DNA from: Cellulomonas sp. C5510
GTDB lineage: Bacteria; Actinomycetota; Actinomycetes; Actinomycetales; Cellulomonadaceae
Assembly (NCBI RefSeq): GCF_019797765.1
Contig: NZ_CP081862.1
Coordinates: 1,860,001-1,924,000 of the forward strand
Length of the DNA: 64,000 bases
Direction of reading: 5' to 3'
Shown in pieces: positions 27,981 through 37,339 of the stretch. Below the pieces are notes generated by a model, which worked only from the letters and a program-made list of their open reading frames with translations, was not told the DNA's origin and did no database searches. Position 1 is the first letter of the stretch, and each line of letters opens with the position of its first letter. The position numbers were made by a program, and so were the translations under genes.

Positions 27981-28718
27981 GTGGACGAGACGGTGCTGAC
28001 CGGCGGCGGCGTGAACGCGGTGTCCCGGGTGGGTGCGACGGTGCGCCGCCCGGCGGGGCCGTGGGCGCCGGCCGTGCACGCGCTGCTGCGCGAGCTGCGC
28101 GCGGCCGGGATCACGGAGGTGCCGGAGCCGCACGGGTTCGACGAGCAGGGGCGCGAGGTGCTGGGCTACGTCGAGGGCGTGGTCGCGCACCACCCGCTGC
28201 CGGGCTGGCTGTGGGAACCGGCGGTGCTCGACCAGGCCGGGGCGCTGCTGCGGCGTGTGCACGACGCGAGCGTGCCGCTCGTCGGAGCGGGCCTGCCGTG
28301 GGGCGGGGACGCCAGGGAACCGGCCGAGGTGATCTGCCACAACGACGTCGCCCCGCACAACATGGCGTTCGTCGACGGCGAGCTGCGCGGGTTGTTCGAC
28401 TTCGACACGGCGGCGCCGGGGCCCCGCCTCTGGGACCTCGCCTACCTCGCGTACCGGGTCGCGCCGCTGGCGGAGGACTCCGGCCCGGGTGCGCCGGTCG
28501 GCGCGACGGCGCGGATGACCCGGCTCGACCGGCTGGTCGCGGCGTACGGCGTGCCCTTCCCGCGGGCGGACGTGCTCGCCGCGGTCGCCGCCCGGCTGGA
28601 CGCGCTGGCGGAGTGGACCGGGGCCCGCGCCGAGGTGACCGGCGACGCGACGCCGGCCGGGCACGCGGCGATGTACCGGCGGGACGCCGCGAGGGTGCGC
28701 GCGGCCGTCGGCTCGTGA
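27981..28718 (+). CDS. Phosphotransferase family protein (APH fold)
   Basis: 245 residues. Kinase catalytic loop ICHNDVAPHNMAF near residue 115 and metal-binding DFDTAAPGPRLWDLAY near 138 identify the aminoglycoside phosphotransferase/HSK2 fold; the small N-lobe begins VDETVLTGGGVNAVSRVG. It is unrelated in detail to the kinase at 7868-8770. Start GTG 27981 is chosen because upstream in-frame codons lie in the tRNA terminator. Substrate unknown. Confidence 0.85.
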   Translation: MDETVLTGGGVNAVSRVGATVRRPAGPWAPAVHALLRELRAAGITEVPEPHGFDEQGREVLGYVEGVVAHHPLPGWLWEPAVLDQAGALLRRVHDASVPLVGAGLPWGGDAREPAEVICHNDVAPHNMAFVDGELRGLFDFDTAAPGPRLWDLAYLAYRVAPLAEDSGPGAPVGATARMTRLDRLVAAYGVPFPRADVLAAVAARLDALAEWTGARAEVTGDATPAGHAAMYRRDAARVRAAVGS

Positions 28719-28768
28719 CCCCACGGCCCCGGTCCGCCCGGCTGGCGCGACCGGGGCCGTGGGGTCAC
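28715..28768. terminator. Bidirectional terminator between convergent genes
   Basis: Perfect 20-bp stem (28715-28734 with 28749-28768) and a 14-base loop; the left arm includes the stop codon of the phosphotransferase, and the right arm ends four bases from the stop of the GH1 gene on the other strand. Confidence 0.92.
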
Positions 28769-28772
28769 CTCC

Positions 28773-30254
28773 TCACCGCAGCACGCCGCTGCGCATCACC
28801 TCCGCGTACCAGCCCGCGCTCGCCTTGGGCGTCCGCGCGAGGGTCGAGCGGTCGACGTGCACGATGCCGAACTTCTTGCTGTACCCGTACGCCCACTCGT
28901 AGTTGTCGAGCAGCGTCCACAGCAGGTACCCGCGCACGTCGGCGCCCTGCTCGACGGCCTGGTGCACGGCGGCGAGGTGGGAGCGCAGGTACGCGATCCG
29001 GTCGGGGTCCTGGACGACGCCGTCGACCACGTCGGTGTCGTCGTACGCGGCGCCGTTCTCGGTGATGACGAGGTGCGCCCCGGCGGGTCCGGTGACGTCG
29101 CGGTGCAGGGCGACCAGGAGGTCCCGGAACGCGCCGGGGTGGTTCTCCCAGTCCATGGCGGTGCGGTCGGCCCGGGTGCGGACCCAGCGGGCGCCGCGCG
29201 CGGTGAGCCACGGGGACACCACGGTGCGGGCGGACGCCCCGGAGGGGGAGACGGCGCCGGAGCCGTCGGGCGCGCCGACGACCCAGGAGTTGTAGTAGTT
29301 GACGCCGAGCACGTCGACGGGCGCGGAGATGGTCGCGAGGTCGCCGTCGTGCACCAGGTCGTCCGGCCACAGGCCCTCGACGTCGGACAGGAACCCCTCC
29401 GGGTAGGCGCCGCGGAAGACCGGGCCGGTGAAGACCCCGTGCTGGGCGTCGGCGACGCGGCGGGCGGTGTCGACGTCGGCGGGGTCGGACGGGTCGAGCG
29501 GCTGGTACCGGGAGAAGTTGAGCGTGAGGCCGAGGCGGGCGCCGGGGTCGGCGTCCCGCAGGGCCCGGGTGGCGAGGCCGTGCGCGAGGTTGAGGTGGTG
29601 CACGGCCCGCAGCGCGGCCACGTCGTCCTGGAGCCCGGGCGCGTGCTGACCCCCGGCGTACCCGAGGAACGCGGAGCACCACGGCTCGTTGAGGGTGGTC
29701 CAGGTGCGGACCCGGTCGCCGAGCGCGGCGTGCAGGTCCAGCGCGTACTCCGCGAACAGCTCGGCGGTGGACCGCGCCGCCCACCCGCCGCGCTCCTGGA
29801 GCGCCTGCGGCAGGTCCCAGTGGTACAGGGTCGGCCACGGCTCGATGCCGGCGGCGAGCAGCTGGTCGACGAGGCGGTCGTAGAACGCGACGCCCTGCGG
29901 GTTGACCGGGCCGCCGTCGGGGCGGACGCGCGCCCAGGACGTCGAGAACCGGTAGGTCCGCACGCCGAGGTCCTGCATGAGCCGCACGTCCTCCGCGCTG
30001 CGGTGGTAGTGGTCGCACGCGACCTCGCCGTCGTCGCCGTTCTCGACGGCACCGGGAACCCGGGCGAACGCGTCCCAGATGGAGTCGGTGCGCCCGTCGG
30101 AGTGGGCGGCGCCCTCGATCTGGTACGCCGCGGTGGCGACGCCCCACGCGAAGCCGTCGGGGAACCGGCGCGGGCCGAGCGGGTCCGGCGCGGGCCACGG
30201 CGACGGCGGCAGGGCGGTAGCGGCGCCGGCGCCGGCCGCGGCGGCCCCGGTCAC
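28773..30254 (-). CDS. GH1 family beta-glycosidase (beta-glucosidase type)
   Basis: 493-residue cytosolic enzyme hydrolysing terminal beta-glucosyl (or beta-mannosyl/galactosyl) residues of short oligosaccharides. GH1 landmarks: FPDGFAWGVATAAYQIEGA at the N-terminus, acid/base Glu in TTLNEPWCS near residue 189, nucleophile Glu in VITENGAAYDD near 397. No signal peptide. Start GTG 30254 overlaps the stop of the GH2 gene (GTGA), so the two hydrolases are made together and probably act on one imported oligosaccharide. Followed by the strong hairpin. Confidence 0.94.
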   Translation of the reverse strand: MTGAAAAGAGAATALPPSPWPAPDPLGPRRFPDGFAWGVATAAYQIEGAAHSDGRTDSIWDAFARVPGAVENGDDGEVACDHYHRSAEDVRLMQDLGVRTYRFSTSWARVRPDGGPVNPQGVAFYDRLVDQLLAAGIEPWPTLYHWDLPQALQERGGWAARSTAELFAEYALDLHAALGDRVRTWTTLNEPWCSAFLGYAGGQHAPGLQDDVAALRAVHHLNLAHGLATRALRDADPGARLGLTLNFSRYQPLDPSDPADVDTARRVADAQHGVFTGPVFRGAYPEGFLSDVEGLWPDDLVHDGDLATISAPVDVLGVNYYNSWVVGAPDGSGAVSPSGASARTVVSPWLTARGARWVRTRADRTAMDWENHPGAFRDLLVALHRDVTGPAGAHLVITENGAAYDDTDVVDGVVQDPDRIAYLRSHLAAVHQAVEQGADVRGYLLWTLLDNYEWAYGYSKKFGIVHVDRSTLARTPKASAGWYAEVMRSGVLR

Positions 30255-32839
30255 GCGCCCGCTCCCGTCGCGACCGCCGCCGCGCCGGCCAGCGGCTCAC
30301 CCACCGGCGCGCCCAGCAGCTGCCCCGCGTGCCGCAGCACGCGCGGGTCGAGCACCGCGGCAGCCTCCAGCGGTACCCCGGCCGTGAGCGTGAACACGGC
30401 CGACTCCCCGGGCAGCAGGCTGACCAGCGAGTCGTCGACGCGGGCGTCGGGGTGCGCCCGGTCGGCGAGCACGGTCACGTCGCGCACGTAGGAGCGGGCG
30501 CGGACGGTGACGACGGCCCCGTCCGGCGTGGTGCGGACCTCGGCCTCGAGCGCGTCCGGGTCGAGCGCCTGGTCGACGACCTCCGCCAGGTCGTGCACGA
30601 CCCGCGGGACGCCGGGGACGTCCACGGTCACGATCTCCCGCGCCGGGTCGTCGGACGCCAGGACGTCGGCCGGCACGGGGACCCGCGTCACGCCGCGCGC
30701 GGGCACCGCCACCGGCACCGTGGCCTGCGCGACGACGTCGCCGTCCAGCCGCACCCGCCGCAGGACGGCCTCACCGTCGACAGGCTCGTCCGTGTCGTTG
30801 TGGAGCACCAGCGCGTGCGTGACCTCGCCGCCGCCCGAGGCCTCGTACCGGTCGGCCGGGCCCGCGGCGAGCGACCCCACGAGCGGCGCGGCGAGCGGGT
30901 CCGCCGGCTGGAGGGTCGCGAACCGCGGGGCGTACACGTCGCGCAGGGCGTACCAGAGCGGCTTGCGGCGCTCGCCGTGGTCGACCGCCGCCCAGGACAC
31001 CACGGGCCAGTCGTCGTTGAGCTGCCACACCACCGTCCCGGTGCAGTACGGCGCGAGGGACCGGAAGTGCGCGATGCCGAACCGCAGGGCGTGCGCCTGG
31101 TTGAGCTGCGTCGCGAAGTGCCAGTCGTCGATGGTGCGCGGCTCGGGCAGGTGCCCGCGCAGCCCGCGGGCGAGCTTGAGGTTGCCGTTGTTCGCCTTCT
31201 GGTGGACCAGCAGCTCGGCGCCGTCGGGGTCGAGCGGCGTGTCGTGGACGACGTCGAACAGCGTCGTCCACGCGGCCGGCCCCTGGAACCCGAACTCGGC
31301 GACGAAGCGCGGCAGCCACTCGGTGTACGCGCGGTAGTCCTTCTCGTTCCAGACGTCCCAGACGTGCACGGTGCCGTCGGTCGGCAGGTTGGGGGACAGG
31401 TGCGCGTCGGAGGAGTAGGGGCTGCCGGGGATGTACGGCCGGGTCGGGTCGAGCTCGGCCAGGATCTCGGGGAACATCCGACGGTAGTAGTCGTCGCCCC
31501 AGGTGCGGCCCTGGAGCGTCCCGCGCCAGCCCCACTCGGCGTACCCGACGAGGTTCTCGTTGTTGCCGTTCCACAGCACGAGGCTGGTGTGCCGGCTCAG
31601 GCGCGTGACGGCCTCGCGGGCCTCGGCCTCGATCTCCTCGGCGAGCCAGGGCTCCTCGCCGTAGGCGGCGCAGGCCAGCAGGAAGTCCTGCCAGACGAGC
31701 ACGCCCTCGCGGGTGCAGATCTCGTACAGGTCGTCCGCCTCGTACATGCCGCCGCCCCAGATGCGCAGCAGGTTCATGTTCGCCTCGACGGCGTCGGCGA
31801 CGCGGCGCTCCAGGCGGTCGCGGTCCACGCGGGTGACGAACGCGTCGTCCGGGATCCAGTTGGCGCCGCGCACGTGCACGGGCCGGTCGTTGACGAGGAT
31901 CTCGAAGGGGTGGCCGTGGGCGTCGGCCTCGGTGCGCAGCCGGACGGTGCGGAACCCGAGCGCGTGGGTCCACCGCGGCCCGGGCTCGCCGGCGGCCCCG
32001 TCCAGGACGGCGACCTCGACGTCGTACAGCGGCTGGGCGCCGTGCCCGCGGGGCCACCACAGCTCGACGTCGGGCACGGCCACGGTCACGGCACCGGACC
32101 CCCGGACGCCGGCCGTGGCGGTCGCGCGGACCCGGCCGTCGCGGGAGACGGTGACCCGCACGGGGCGCGTGCGGGGGACGCCGTCGTCCACGAGGTCGAC
32201 GTGCGCGGTGAGCAGCCCGGCGTCGCCGGCCACGTCCACGAGCGGGCGCACCGCGTCGATGCGGACGTCGCTCCAGCCCTCGACGGCGATCGACTGCCAG
32301 ATGCCCGACGTCGCGACGTCGATGCCCCAGTCCCAGCCGAAGTTCGACGCCGTCTTGCGCAGCGCGTTGTACGGGTGGTGGTTGACGTGGAACAGCGGGC
32401 CGCCGTTCTCGCGCTCGCGGCGCTCGGCGGCGGGGACGGGGGCGTCGAAGGTGATCTCGAGGCGGTTCCCGCCCTCGACGAGCAGGTGGTCGACGCTCCA
32501 GCGGTAGGAGCGGTTCTGGTTCGCGGTCTGCCCGACGACGGTGCCGTTGAGGACCACGGTGGCCAGGGTGTCGAGGCCGAGGGCGACGAGGTCGTGCCGG
32601 TCCTCGCCGTCGGGCGCCCAGGTGAACGTGCGGGCGTAGCGCCAGACGGTGGAGCCGATCCACTGCTGGGCGGCCTCGTTGTCGGCGTCGAACGGCTCGT
32701 CGATCAGGCCGGCCGCGAGCAGGTCGAGGTGGACGCACCCGGGGACCGCGGCGGGGACGTCCCGCCCGAGCAGGTGCGGCGGGACCTCTCCCGACAGGGC
32801 CGTGACCGTCCAGGGGCCGTCGAGGCTGAGGGAGGGCAT
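30251..32839 (-). CDS. GH2 family beta-mannosidase
   Basis: 862-residue intracellular exo-glycosidase. Domain order is an N-terminal jelly-roll sugar-binding domain, immunoglobulin-like domains, a TIM barrel and a C-terminal beta-sandwich. The sequence NFGWDWGIDVATSGIW near residue 165 and WNGNNENL near 430 (acid/base Glu) and FVAEFGFQ near 515 (nucleophile Glu) are characteristic of mannosylglycoprotein/beta-mannosidases rather than LacZ. Start ATG 32839 has an AGAGGA site. First gene of an operon with the GH1 enzyme; its promoter contains an operator-like repeat. Confidence 0.93.
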   Translation of the reverse strand: MPSLSLDGPWTVTALSGEVPPHLLGRDVPAAVPGCVHLDLLAAGLIDEPFDADNEAAQQWIGSTVWRYARTFTWAPDGEDRHDLVALGLDTLATVVLNGTVVGQTANQNRSYRWSVDHLLVEGGNRLEITFDAPVPAAERRERENGGPLFHVNHHPYNALRKTASNFGWDWGIDVATSGIWQSIAVEGWSDVRIDAVRPLVDVAGDAGLLTAHVDLVDDGVPRTRPVRVTVSRDGRVRATATAGVRGSGAVTVAVPDVELWWPRGHGAQPLYDVEVAVLDGAAGEPGPRWTHALGFRTVRLRTEADAHGHPFEILVNDRPVHVRGANWIPDDAFVTRVDRDRLERRVADAVEANMNLLRIWGGGMYEADDLYEICTREGVLVWQDFLLACAAYGEEPWLAEEIEAEAREAVTRLSRHTSLVLWNGNNENLVGYAEWGWRGTLQGRTWGDDYYRRMFPEILAELDPTRPYIPGSPYSSDAHLSPNLPTDGTVHVWDVWNEKDYRAYTEWLPRFVAEFGFQGPAAWTTLFDVVHDTPLDPDGAELLVHQKANNGNLKLARGLRGHLPEPRTIDDWHFATQLNQAHALRFGIAHFRSLAPYCTGTVVWQLNDDWPVVSWAAVDHGERRKPLWYALRDVYAPRFATLQPADPLAAPLVGSLAAGPADRYEASGGGEVTHALVLHNDTDEPVDGEAVLRRVRLDGDVVAQATVPVAVPARGVTRVPVPADVLASDDPAREIVTVDVPGVPRVVHDLAEVVDQALDPDALEAEVRTTPDGAVVTVRARSYVRDVTVLADRAHPDARVDDSLVSLLPGESAVFTLTAGVPLEAAAVLDPRVLRHAGQLLGAPVGEPLAGAAAVATGAGA

Positions 32840-32890
32840 GCGGGGTCCTCTTTCGCTGAGCGGGGAGCCGCGTCGCTGCGGCCGCCACCC

Positions 32891-32925
32891 ACTATCGCCG
32901 GACTTTGTTAGGCGAGTCAAGTAAG
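32891..32925 (-). promoter_or_regulatory. Promoter and operator-like dyad of the GH2-GH1 operon
   Basis: On the minus strand, TTGACT (32915-32920) and GATAGT (32891-32896) at 18-base spacing. The -35 is embedded in an imperfect dyad CTTnnTT...AAnnAAG (32903-32925) containing TTGACTCGCCTAA, nearly identical to TTGACTCGCGTAA in the ABC importer promoter at 40886. TT-nn-TT half sites of this kind are typical of ROK-family repressors. Confidence 0.65.
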
Positions 32926-32999
32926 GCCGGTCGACGCGTCGGCGCGCCCCGGAGCGGGTGGGGGTCGGTCGGCGGGGCCAGGGCCGGTCGGTGCGGGGC

Positions 33000-34184
33000 T
33001 CAGCGCGGCGAGAGCGCCTGCTGCAGCACGAGGGACGCCGCCCCGACGGCCGCGGCGTCCGCGACCTGCTGCGAGAGCGCCACCCGCACGGGGTGCCGGT
33101 CGGCCGCGAACGCCTCCCGGGAGAGCCGCTGCTCCAGGTGGCGCAGGTACACCGTCCCGGCGACCGCGAACGCCGGCCCGGCGAGGACCACCGAGTCGAG
33201 GTCCAGCAGGTCGGTGAGCGCGAGCACGGCGTCGCCGAGGTGCTCGGCGGACTCCTCGATGAGCTCGAGCGCGACCTCGTCGCCCTGCACGGCGGCCGTC
33301 GCCACGGCGTCGAAGTCGTTGTCCCAGTCGCCGCCCGGGTCCAGCCGGATGCGCGTCGCGGTGCCGGTCGCGACCAGCGCCCGCGCCCGCTCCGCGACCG
33401 ACCGTGGCACGACGACGTCCTCGACGGCACGCCCCCGCCACACGCTGCCGCGCCGCACGCTCAGGTGCCCGATCGCCCCGGTGTTGGAGCTCGCGCCCCG
33501 CAGCACGGCGCCGTCGAGCACGATGCCGGCGCCGACGCTGGCGCCCATGTGGATGGTGCAGTGCGCGCGCGAGTCGGCGCTCGTCCCGCCCCAGAACTGC
33601 CCGAGCGCGGCGGCGCTGGCGTCGTTGTCGACCACGACCGGCAGGCCGGTGAGCCGCTCCAGCTCGACGCGCAGCGGGTAGCCGCCCCAACCCGGCAGCG
33701 AGCGGGACCGCAGGATGAGGCCGCGGTCGACGTCGAGCAGCCCGGGCGTCGCCAGGCCGACCCCGACGATGCGGGCGGCGTCGACGCCGGTGGTCACGAG
33801 CAGCTCCCCGACCACGCGGGCGACCTGCTCCAGCACCTCGACCGGCTCGCGGTCCCGGGCGCCGCGCACCCGCGCGCGGCCGATCATGGCGCCCACCGCG
33901 TCGACGACGGTCACGACGACCCAGTCGGCCGCGAGCTGGACGCCCAGGGCGCAGATCGCCCGGACCTCCAGGGTGAGCAGCACGCGCGGCTTGCCGCCCG
34001 TGAACTCGCGCTCGCCGGTCTCCCGCAGCAGCCCGTCGTCCAGCAGCGAGCGCACGACGTGCGAGATCGTCGCCTGCGTCAGCCCGGTGAGCCCGGCGAG
34101 CTCCGCCCGGCTGGCCGACCCGCGCAGCCGCAGCGCGTCGAGGACGGCCCCCCTGCTCGCGGGGTGCCCCCGGACCTGGCTCAT
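33000..34184 (-). CDS. ROK family transcriptional regulator (first)
   Basis: 394 residues: N-terminal winged helix-turn-helix (RAELAGLTGLTQATISHVVRSLL, about residues 25-47) and a sugar-kinase-like ROK domain with LATPGLLDV, VDNDASAAALGQFWGG and IHMGASVGAGIVLDG. The zinc site usual in ROK proteins (CxCGxxGCxE) is absent; the equivalent position reads GHLSVRRGSVWRG without cysteine. Expected to repress the glycosidase operon until a mono- or disaccharide binds. Start ATG 34184. Located upstream of GH2-GH1 on the same strand, divergent from the LacI-like gene. Confidence 0.92.
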   Translation of the reverse strand: MSQVRGHPASRGAVLDALRLRGSASRAELAGLTGLTQATISHVVRSLLDDGLLRETGEREFTGGKPRVLLTLEVRAICALGVQLAADWVVVTVVDAVGAMIGRARVRGARDREPVEVLEQVARVVGELLVTTGVDAARIVGVGLATPGLLDVDRGLILRSRSLPGWGGYPLRVELERLTGLPVVVDNDASAAALGQFWGGTSADSRAHCTIHMGASVGAGIVLDGAVLRGASSNTGAIGHLSVRRGSVWRGRAVEDVVVPRSVAERARALVATGTATRIRLDPGGDWDNDFDAVATAAVQGDEVALELIEESAEHLGDAVLALTDLLDLDSVVLAGPAFAVAGTVYLRHLEQRLSREAFAADRHPVRVALSQQVADAAAVGAASLVLQQALSPR

Positions 34185-34277
34185 GGGCTCCTCGGCTCCC
34201 TCGCGGCGGACGCGACGCGCGGCGCCGCTGACGCAGGCGATGATCGCACAGCGCCGCCGCCCGGACGGGCGACCGGC

Positions 34278-34283
34278 CATACT
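34278..34283 (+). promoter_or_regulatory. -10 element of the LacI-like gene (leaderless)
   Basis: CATACT ending six bases before ATG 34290. Confidence 0.4.
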
Positions 34284-34289
34284 GCCGTC

Positions 34290-35204
34290 ATGCAGCCCAC
34301 CCGGACGCCGCCCGCCGGCGTCGTCGTCGGCGCCGTGGTCCGGCGGACCCGCGGGCACCGCGGCCTCGCCCCGTTCCACACGGCGCTGTTCGACGGCATG
34401 GAGCACGTGCTCGGCGAGCACGGCGGCCACCTGCTGGTCCACCTGGTCGCGACGGCCGAGGAGGAGACCGCCACCTACGAGCGGTGGGCGGCGGCCGGGA
34501 CGGTCTCGGCGGTGCTGGTCAGCGACCTGGTGACGGACGACCCCCGCATCGGGCTGTGCCGGGACCTCGGCCTGGCCGTGGTGCTGCTGGGTGAGCACGA
34601 CCGCACGGACGTGACCCGCATCGACGTCGACAACGACGCCGCGATGGGCGCGGCCGTGGACTTCCTGGTCCGCCTCGGGCACACCCGCATCGGCCGGGTC
34701 TCCGGGCCGCCGGAGCTGTTCCACACCCAGATCCGCACCCGGGCCTTCACGCGGCACGTCGCCGCCGCGGGCGTGCACGGGACGGCCGTCGAGGGCGACT
34801 ACAGCGCCGACTCCGGTGCGGCCGCGTTGCGGGAGCTGCTGGCCGCCGACCCCGGCGTCACCGCCGTGATGTTCGACAACGACGTCATGGCGGTGGCCGC
34901 GCTCGACGCCGCTGCGGCGCTCGGCCGGCGCGTGCCGCAGGATCTGTCCCTGCTCGCCTGGGACGACTCGCCCGAGTGCCGGCTGGCGCACCCGCCGCTG
35001 TCCGTCGTGGCGCGTGACATCCGCGGGCTCGGGCTCCGGTCCGCCGAGGTGCTCCTGGCGCCGGAGCCGGTGCGGGTCGTCCAGGCCCGGGGGGTGGTCG
35101 TCGTGCCCCGCGGGTCGACGGCCCCGCCCGCCCCGACCGGGCAGCCCGGTCAGCCGGGCCGGCCCGGTCAGCCCTCGCGCGTCACCTCCAGCACGAGCGC
35201 CTGA
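34290..35204 (+). CDS. LacI-like periplasmic-binding-fold protein lacking the DNA-binding domain
   Basis: 304 residues. The protein begins directly with the regulatory core of a LacI/PurR repressor (VVVGAVVRRTRGHRG...FDGMEHVL), continues with RIDVDNDAAMGAAVDFLVRLGHTRIG and PQDLSLLAWDDSPECRLAHPPLSVV, all typical effector-domain segments, but there is no N-terminal helix-turn-helix. Upstream sequence is occupied by the ROK gene on the other strand, so no missing exon-like segment can be recovered. The leaderless -10 fixes the start. A repetitive GQPGQPGRPGQP tail overlaps the convergent GH36 gene by 37 bases. Possible cytosolic sugar sensor. Confidence 0.8.
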   Translation: MQPTRTPPAGVVVGAVVRRTRGHRGLAPFHTALFDGMEHVLGEHGGHLLVHLVATAEEETATYERWAAAGTVSAVLVSDLVTDDPRIGLCRDLGLAVVLLGEHDRTDVTRIDVDNDAAMGAAVDFLVRLGHTRIGRVSGPPELFHTQIRTRAFTRHVAAAGVHGTAVEGDYSADSGAAALRELLAADPGVTAVMFDNDVMAVAALDAAAALGRRVPQDLSLLAWDDSPECRLAHPPLSVVARDIRGLGLRSAEVLLAPEPVRVVQARGVVVVPRGSTAPPAPTGQPGQPGRPGQPSRVTSSTSA

Positions 35205-37339
35205 CCGGGCGCGAGCAGCGGCAGGCGCACCCCGGCACCGGCCAGCGCGGCACCACCGAGCTGCACCTCGCCGCGGGCGAGCCACGGCGGCGGCTGCACG
35301 TCCAGCGTCGCCGGGAGCACCAGCTCGGGCACGGGGCGCACCCGGTAGCGGCCGGCGGCGTCGAGGCCGGGCACCCGCAGCACCGTGGGCAGCGCGCGCG
35401 GTCCCGTGGTGGTGCGCGCCACCCGCACCACCGCCGCCGAGCGGTCCGGCGCGACCACCTGCGTGACCTGCAGGCCCGGGTCGGGCTGCTCGGGGTGCCG
35501 GACGGACCCGGTGTGGAGCAGCCCGCGCAGCCGCCGGTACGCCGCGATGCCGGACCGGAGCTGGTCCAGCTCCGCAGGCGTGCACCCGGTGATGTCCCAC
35601 TCGACGCCGGCGGACCCGACGAGCGCGACGGCGATCCGCAGCCCCAGGTCGGACACGCGGCGCGTGGTGTGCGCGCGCTCCGGCCCGACGTGCGACCCGA
35701 TGAGCTCCGGGGGGACCAGCAGCTCGGTCCAGCGCTGGATCTCCAGGCGCTCCAGGGGGTCGTTGGTGTCGGACGCCCACACCCGGTCGGTGCGCTCGAG
35801 GATCCCCAGGTCGACGCGCGCACCGCCCGACGCGCACGACTCCACCTCCAGGCCGGGGTGGCGCTCCCGCACGGCGTCGATCAGCGCGTACACCGCCTCG
35901 GTGTGCCGGACGACGCCCGCCTGCCCGTCGTGGACCGCCTCCAGCAGGTCGCGGTTCTGGTCCCACTTCAGGTAGCCGACCCCGGAGGCCGTGACCACCG
36001 CGGAGATCGCCTTCAGCAGGTACGCGGCGACCTCGGGCCGCGCCACGTCCAGGACGTGCTGGTGCCGCCAGGTCCGGCCGGGGGCGCCTGCCGGGTGCAG
36101 CAGCCACTCGGGGTGCGCGCGCGCCAGCTCGGAGTCCGGGTTGACCATCTCCGGCTCGACCCACAGCCCCAGCTCCATGCCGAGCCCGTGCACCACGCCC
36201 GCGAGCGGGGCGAGACCGTCGGGCCACACCCCGGCGTCCGTCCACCAGTCACCCAGCCCCCGGCGGTCGTCGCGCCGACCGTGGAACCAGCCGTCGTCCA
36301 GCACGAACCGCTCGACGCCCACGTCCGCGGCCACCTCCGCGAGCCGCGTCAGCGCCGGCAGGTCGTGCCGGAAGTAGACGGCCTCCCAGGTGTTCAGCGT
36401 GACCGGCCGCGCGCCGCGGGGGTGGCCGGGCCGGGCGCGCAGCGACGCGTGCAGCCGGTCACCGAGCCCGTCCAGCCCGGCGTCCGACCAGACGAACACG
36501 GCGTCCGGCGTGCGCAGCCGCTCGCCGGCGGCGAGCTGCACCTCGCCCGGGCGCAGCAGCACGCCGGCGCCCAGGACCGTCGGCGCCTCGGGCAGCGCGT
36601 CCACCCGGTACACGGCGTCGGCGCTCCACGCCAGGTGCACCGCCCACACCTCCCCGCGGCCCGAGCCGAAGCCCGGGGTGCCGGCCACCAGCAGGGTGGG
36701 GGCGTCGTGCCCCGTGCGGCCGCGCCGGGTCTCGCGCGCGTGGCTGCCCTGCGTGAGCGGGCGGCGCTGCGGGCTGCGCTCGCGGGTCCAGCGGCCCGTG
36801 AGGTCCAGCAGCTCGGCGGCCGCGTCACCCACGGGCACGGACGCCTCGAGCGCCGCGACGTCGACGGGCGTGGCACCCGTGTTCTCCAGCTCGTGGCGGA
36901 CCCGCAGGACGCCCGCGTGGTCCAGGTGCAGCCGGGTGCGCAGCAGCAGGCCGTCGGCGGTGGCGGTCAGGTCGAGCACCCCGTCGCCGGTCTCGACCTG
37001 CGTCGCGCCCCACGCCGGGAGGAGGAGCTGCCCCTCGCGCGACCCGGCGAACCCCGGCCGTCCGGCCCACCCGTCGTGCTCGCCGGGCAGGAGGGTCAGG
37101 GGCCACGGGGCGTCGAGCGCGCTCGAGGAGACGGTGCGACCGAGAGCCGACCGGAGCTCCGCGCCGTCCCCGAGGTCGCCGAGGTCGGGGCCCCAGTGCA
37201 GCACCTCCGGCAGCCCCGTGGCGGGCACCGACAGGACGACGTCGACGCCTGCGCGCCGCAGCCGGTGCAGGCGTGGCGCGGGGGGCTGCGCGTCGTGCCC
37301 GTCGTCCTGCGCCGCGTCGGGGCGGGTCAGCGTGGTCAC
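35168..37339 (-). CDS. GH36 family alpha-galactosidase
   Basis: 723-residue intracellular enzyme removing terminal alpha-1,6-galactosyl groups. An N-terminal beta-sandwich (to about residue 330) precedes a TIM barrel with VLDDGWFHGRRDD, nucleophile Asp in YLKWDQNRDL near residue 460 and acid/base Asp in WASDTNDPLE near 521; ESCASGGARVDLGIL binds substrate. Start GTG 37339 overlaps the GH42 stop (GTGA), indicating coupled translation. Debranching of galactomannan or raffinose-type oligosaccharides is the likely role. Confidence 0.94.
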   Translation of the reverse strand: MTTLTRPDAAQDDGHDAQPPAPRLHRLRRAGVDVVLSVPATGLPEVLHWGPDLGDLGDGAELRSALGRTVSSSALDAPWPLTLLPGEHDGWAGRPGFAGSREGQLLLPAWGATQVETGDGVLDLTATADGLLLRTRLHLDHAGVLRVRHELENTGATPVDVAALEASVPVGDAAAELLDLTGRWTRERSPQRRPLTQGSHARETRRGRTGHDAPTLLVAGTPGFGSGRGEVWAVHLAWSADAVYRVDALPEAPTVLGAGVLLRPGEVQLAAGERLRTPDAVFVWSDAGLDGLGDRLHASLRARPGHPRGARPVTLNTWEAVYFRHDLPALTRLAEVAADVGVERFVLDDGWFHGRRDDRRGLGDWWTDAGVWPDGLAPLAGVVHGLGMELGLWVEPEMVNPDSELARAHPEWLLHPAGAPGRTWRHQHVLDVARPEVAAYLLKAISAVVTASGVGYLKWDQNRDLLEAVHDGQAGVVRHTEAVYALIDAVRERHPGLEVESCASGGARVDLGILERTDRVWASDTNDPLERLEIQRWTELLVPPELIGSHVGPERAHTTRRVSDLGLRIAVALVGSAGVEWDITGCTPAELDQLRSGIAAYRRLRGLLHTGSVRHPEQPDPGLQVTQVVAPDRSAAVVRVARTTTGPRALPTVLRVPGLDAAGRYRVRPVPELVLPATLDVQPPPWLARGEVQLGGAALAGAGVRLPLLAPGQALVLEVTREG

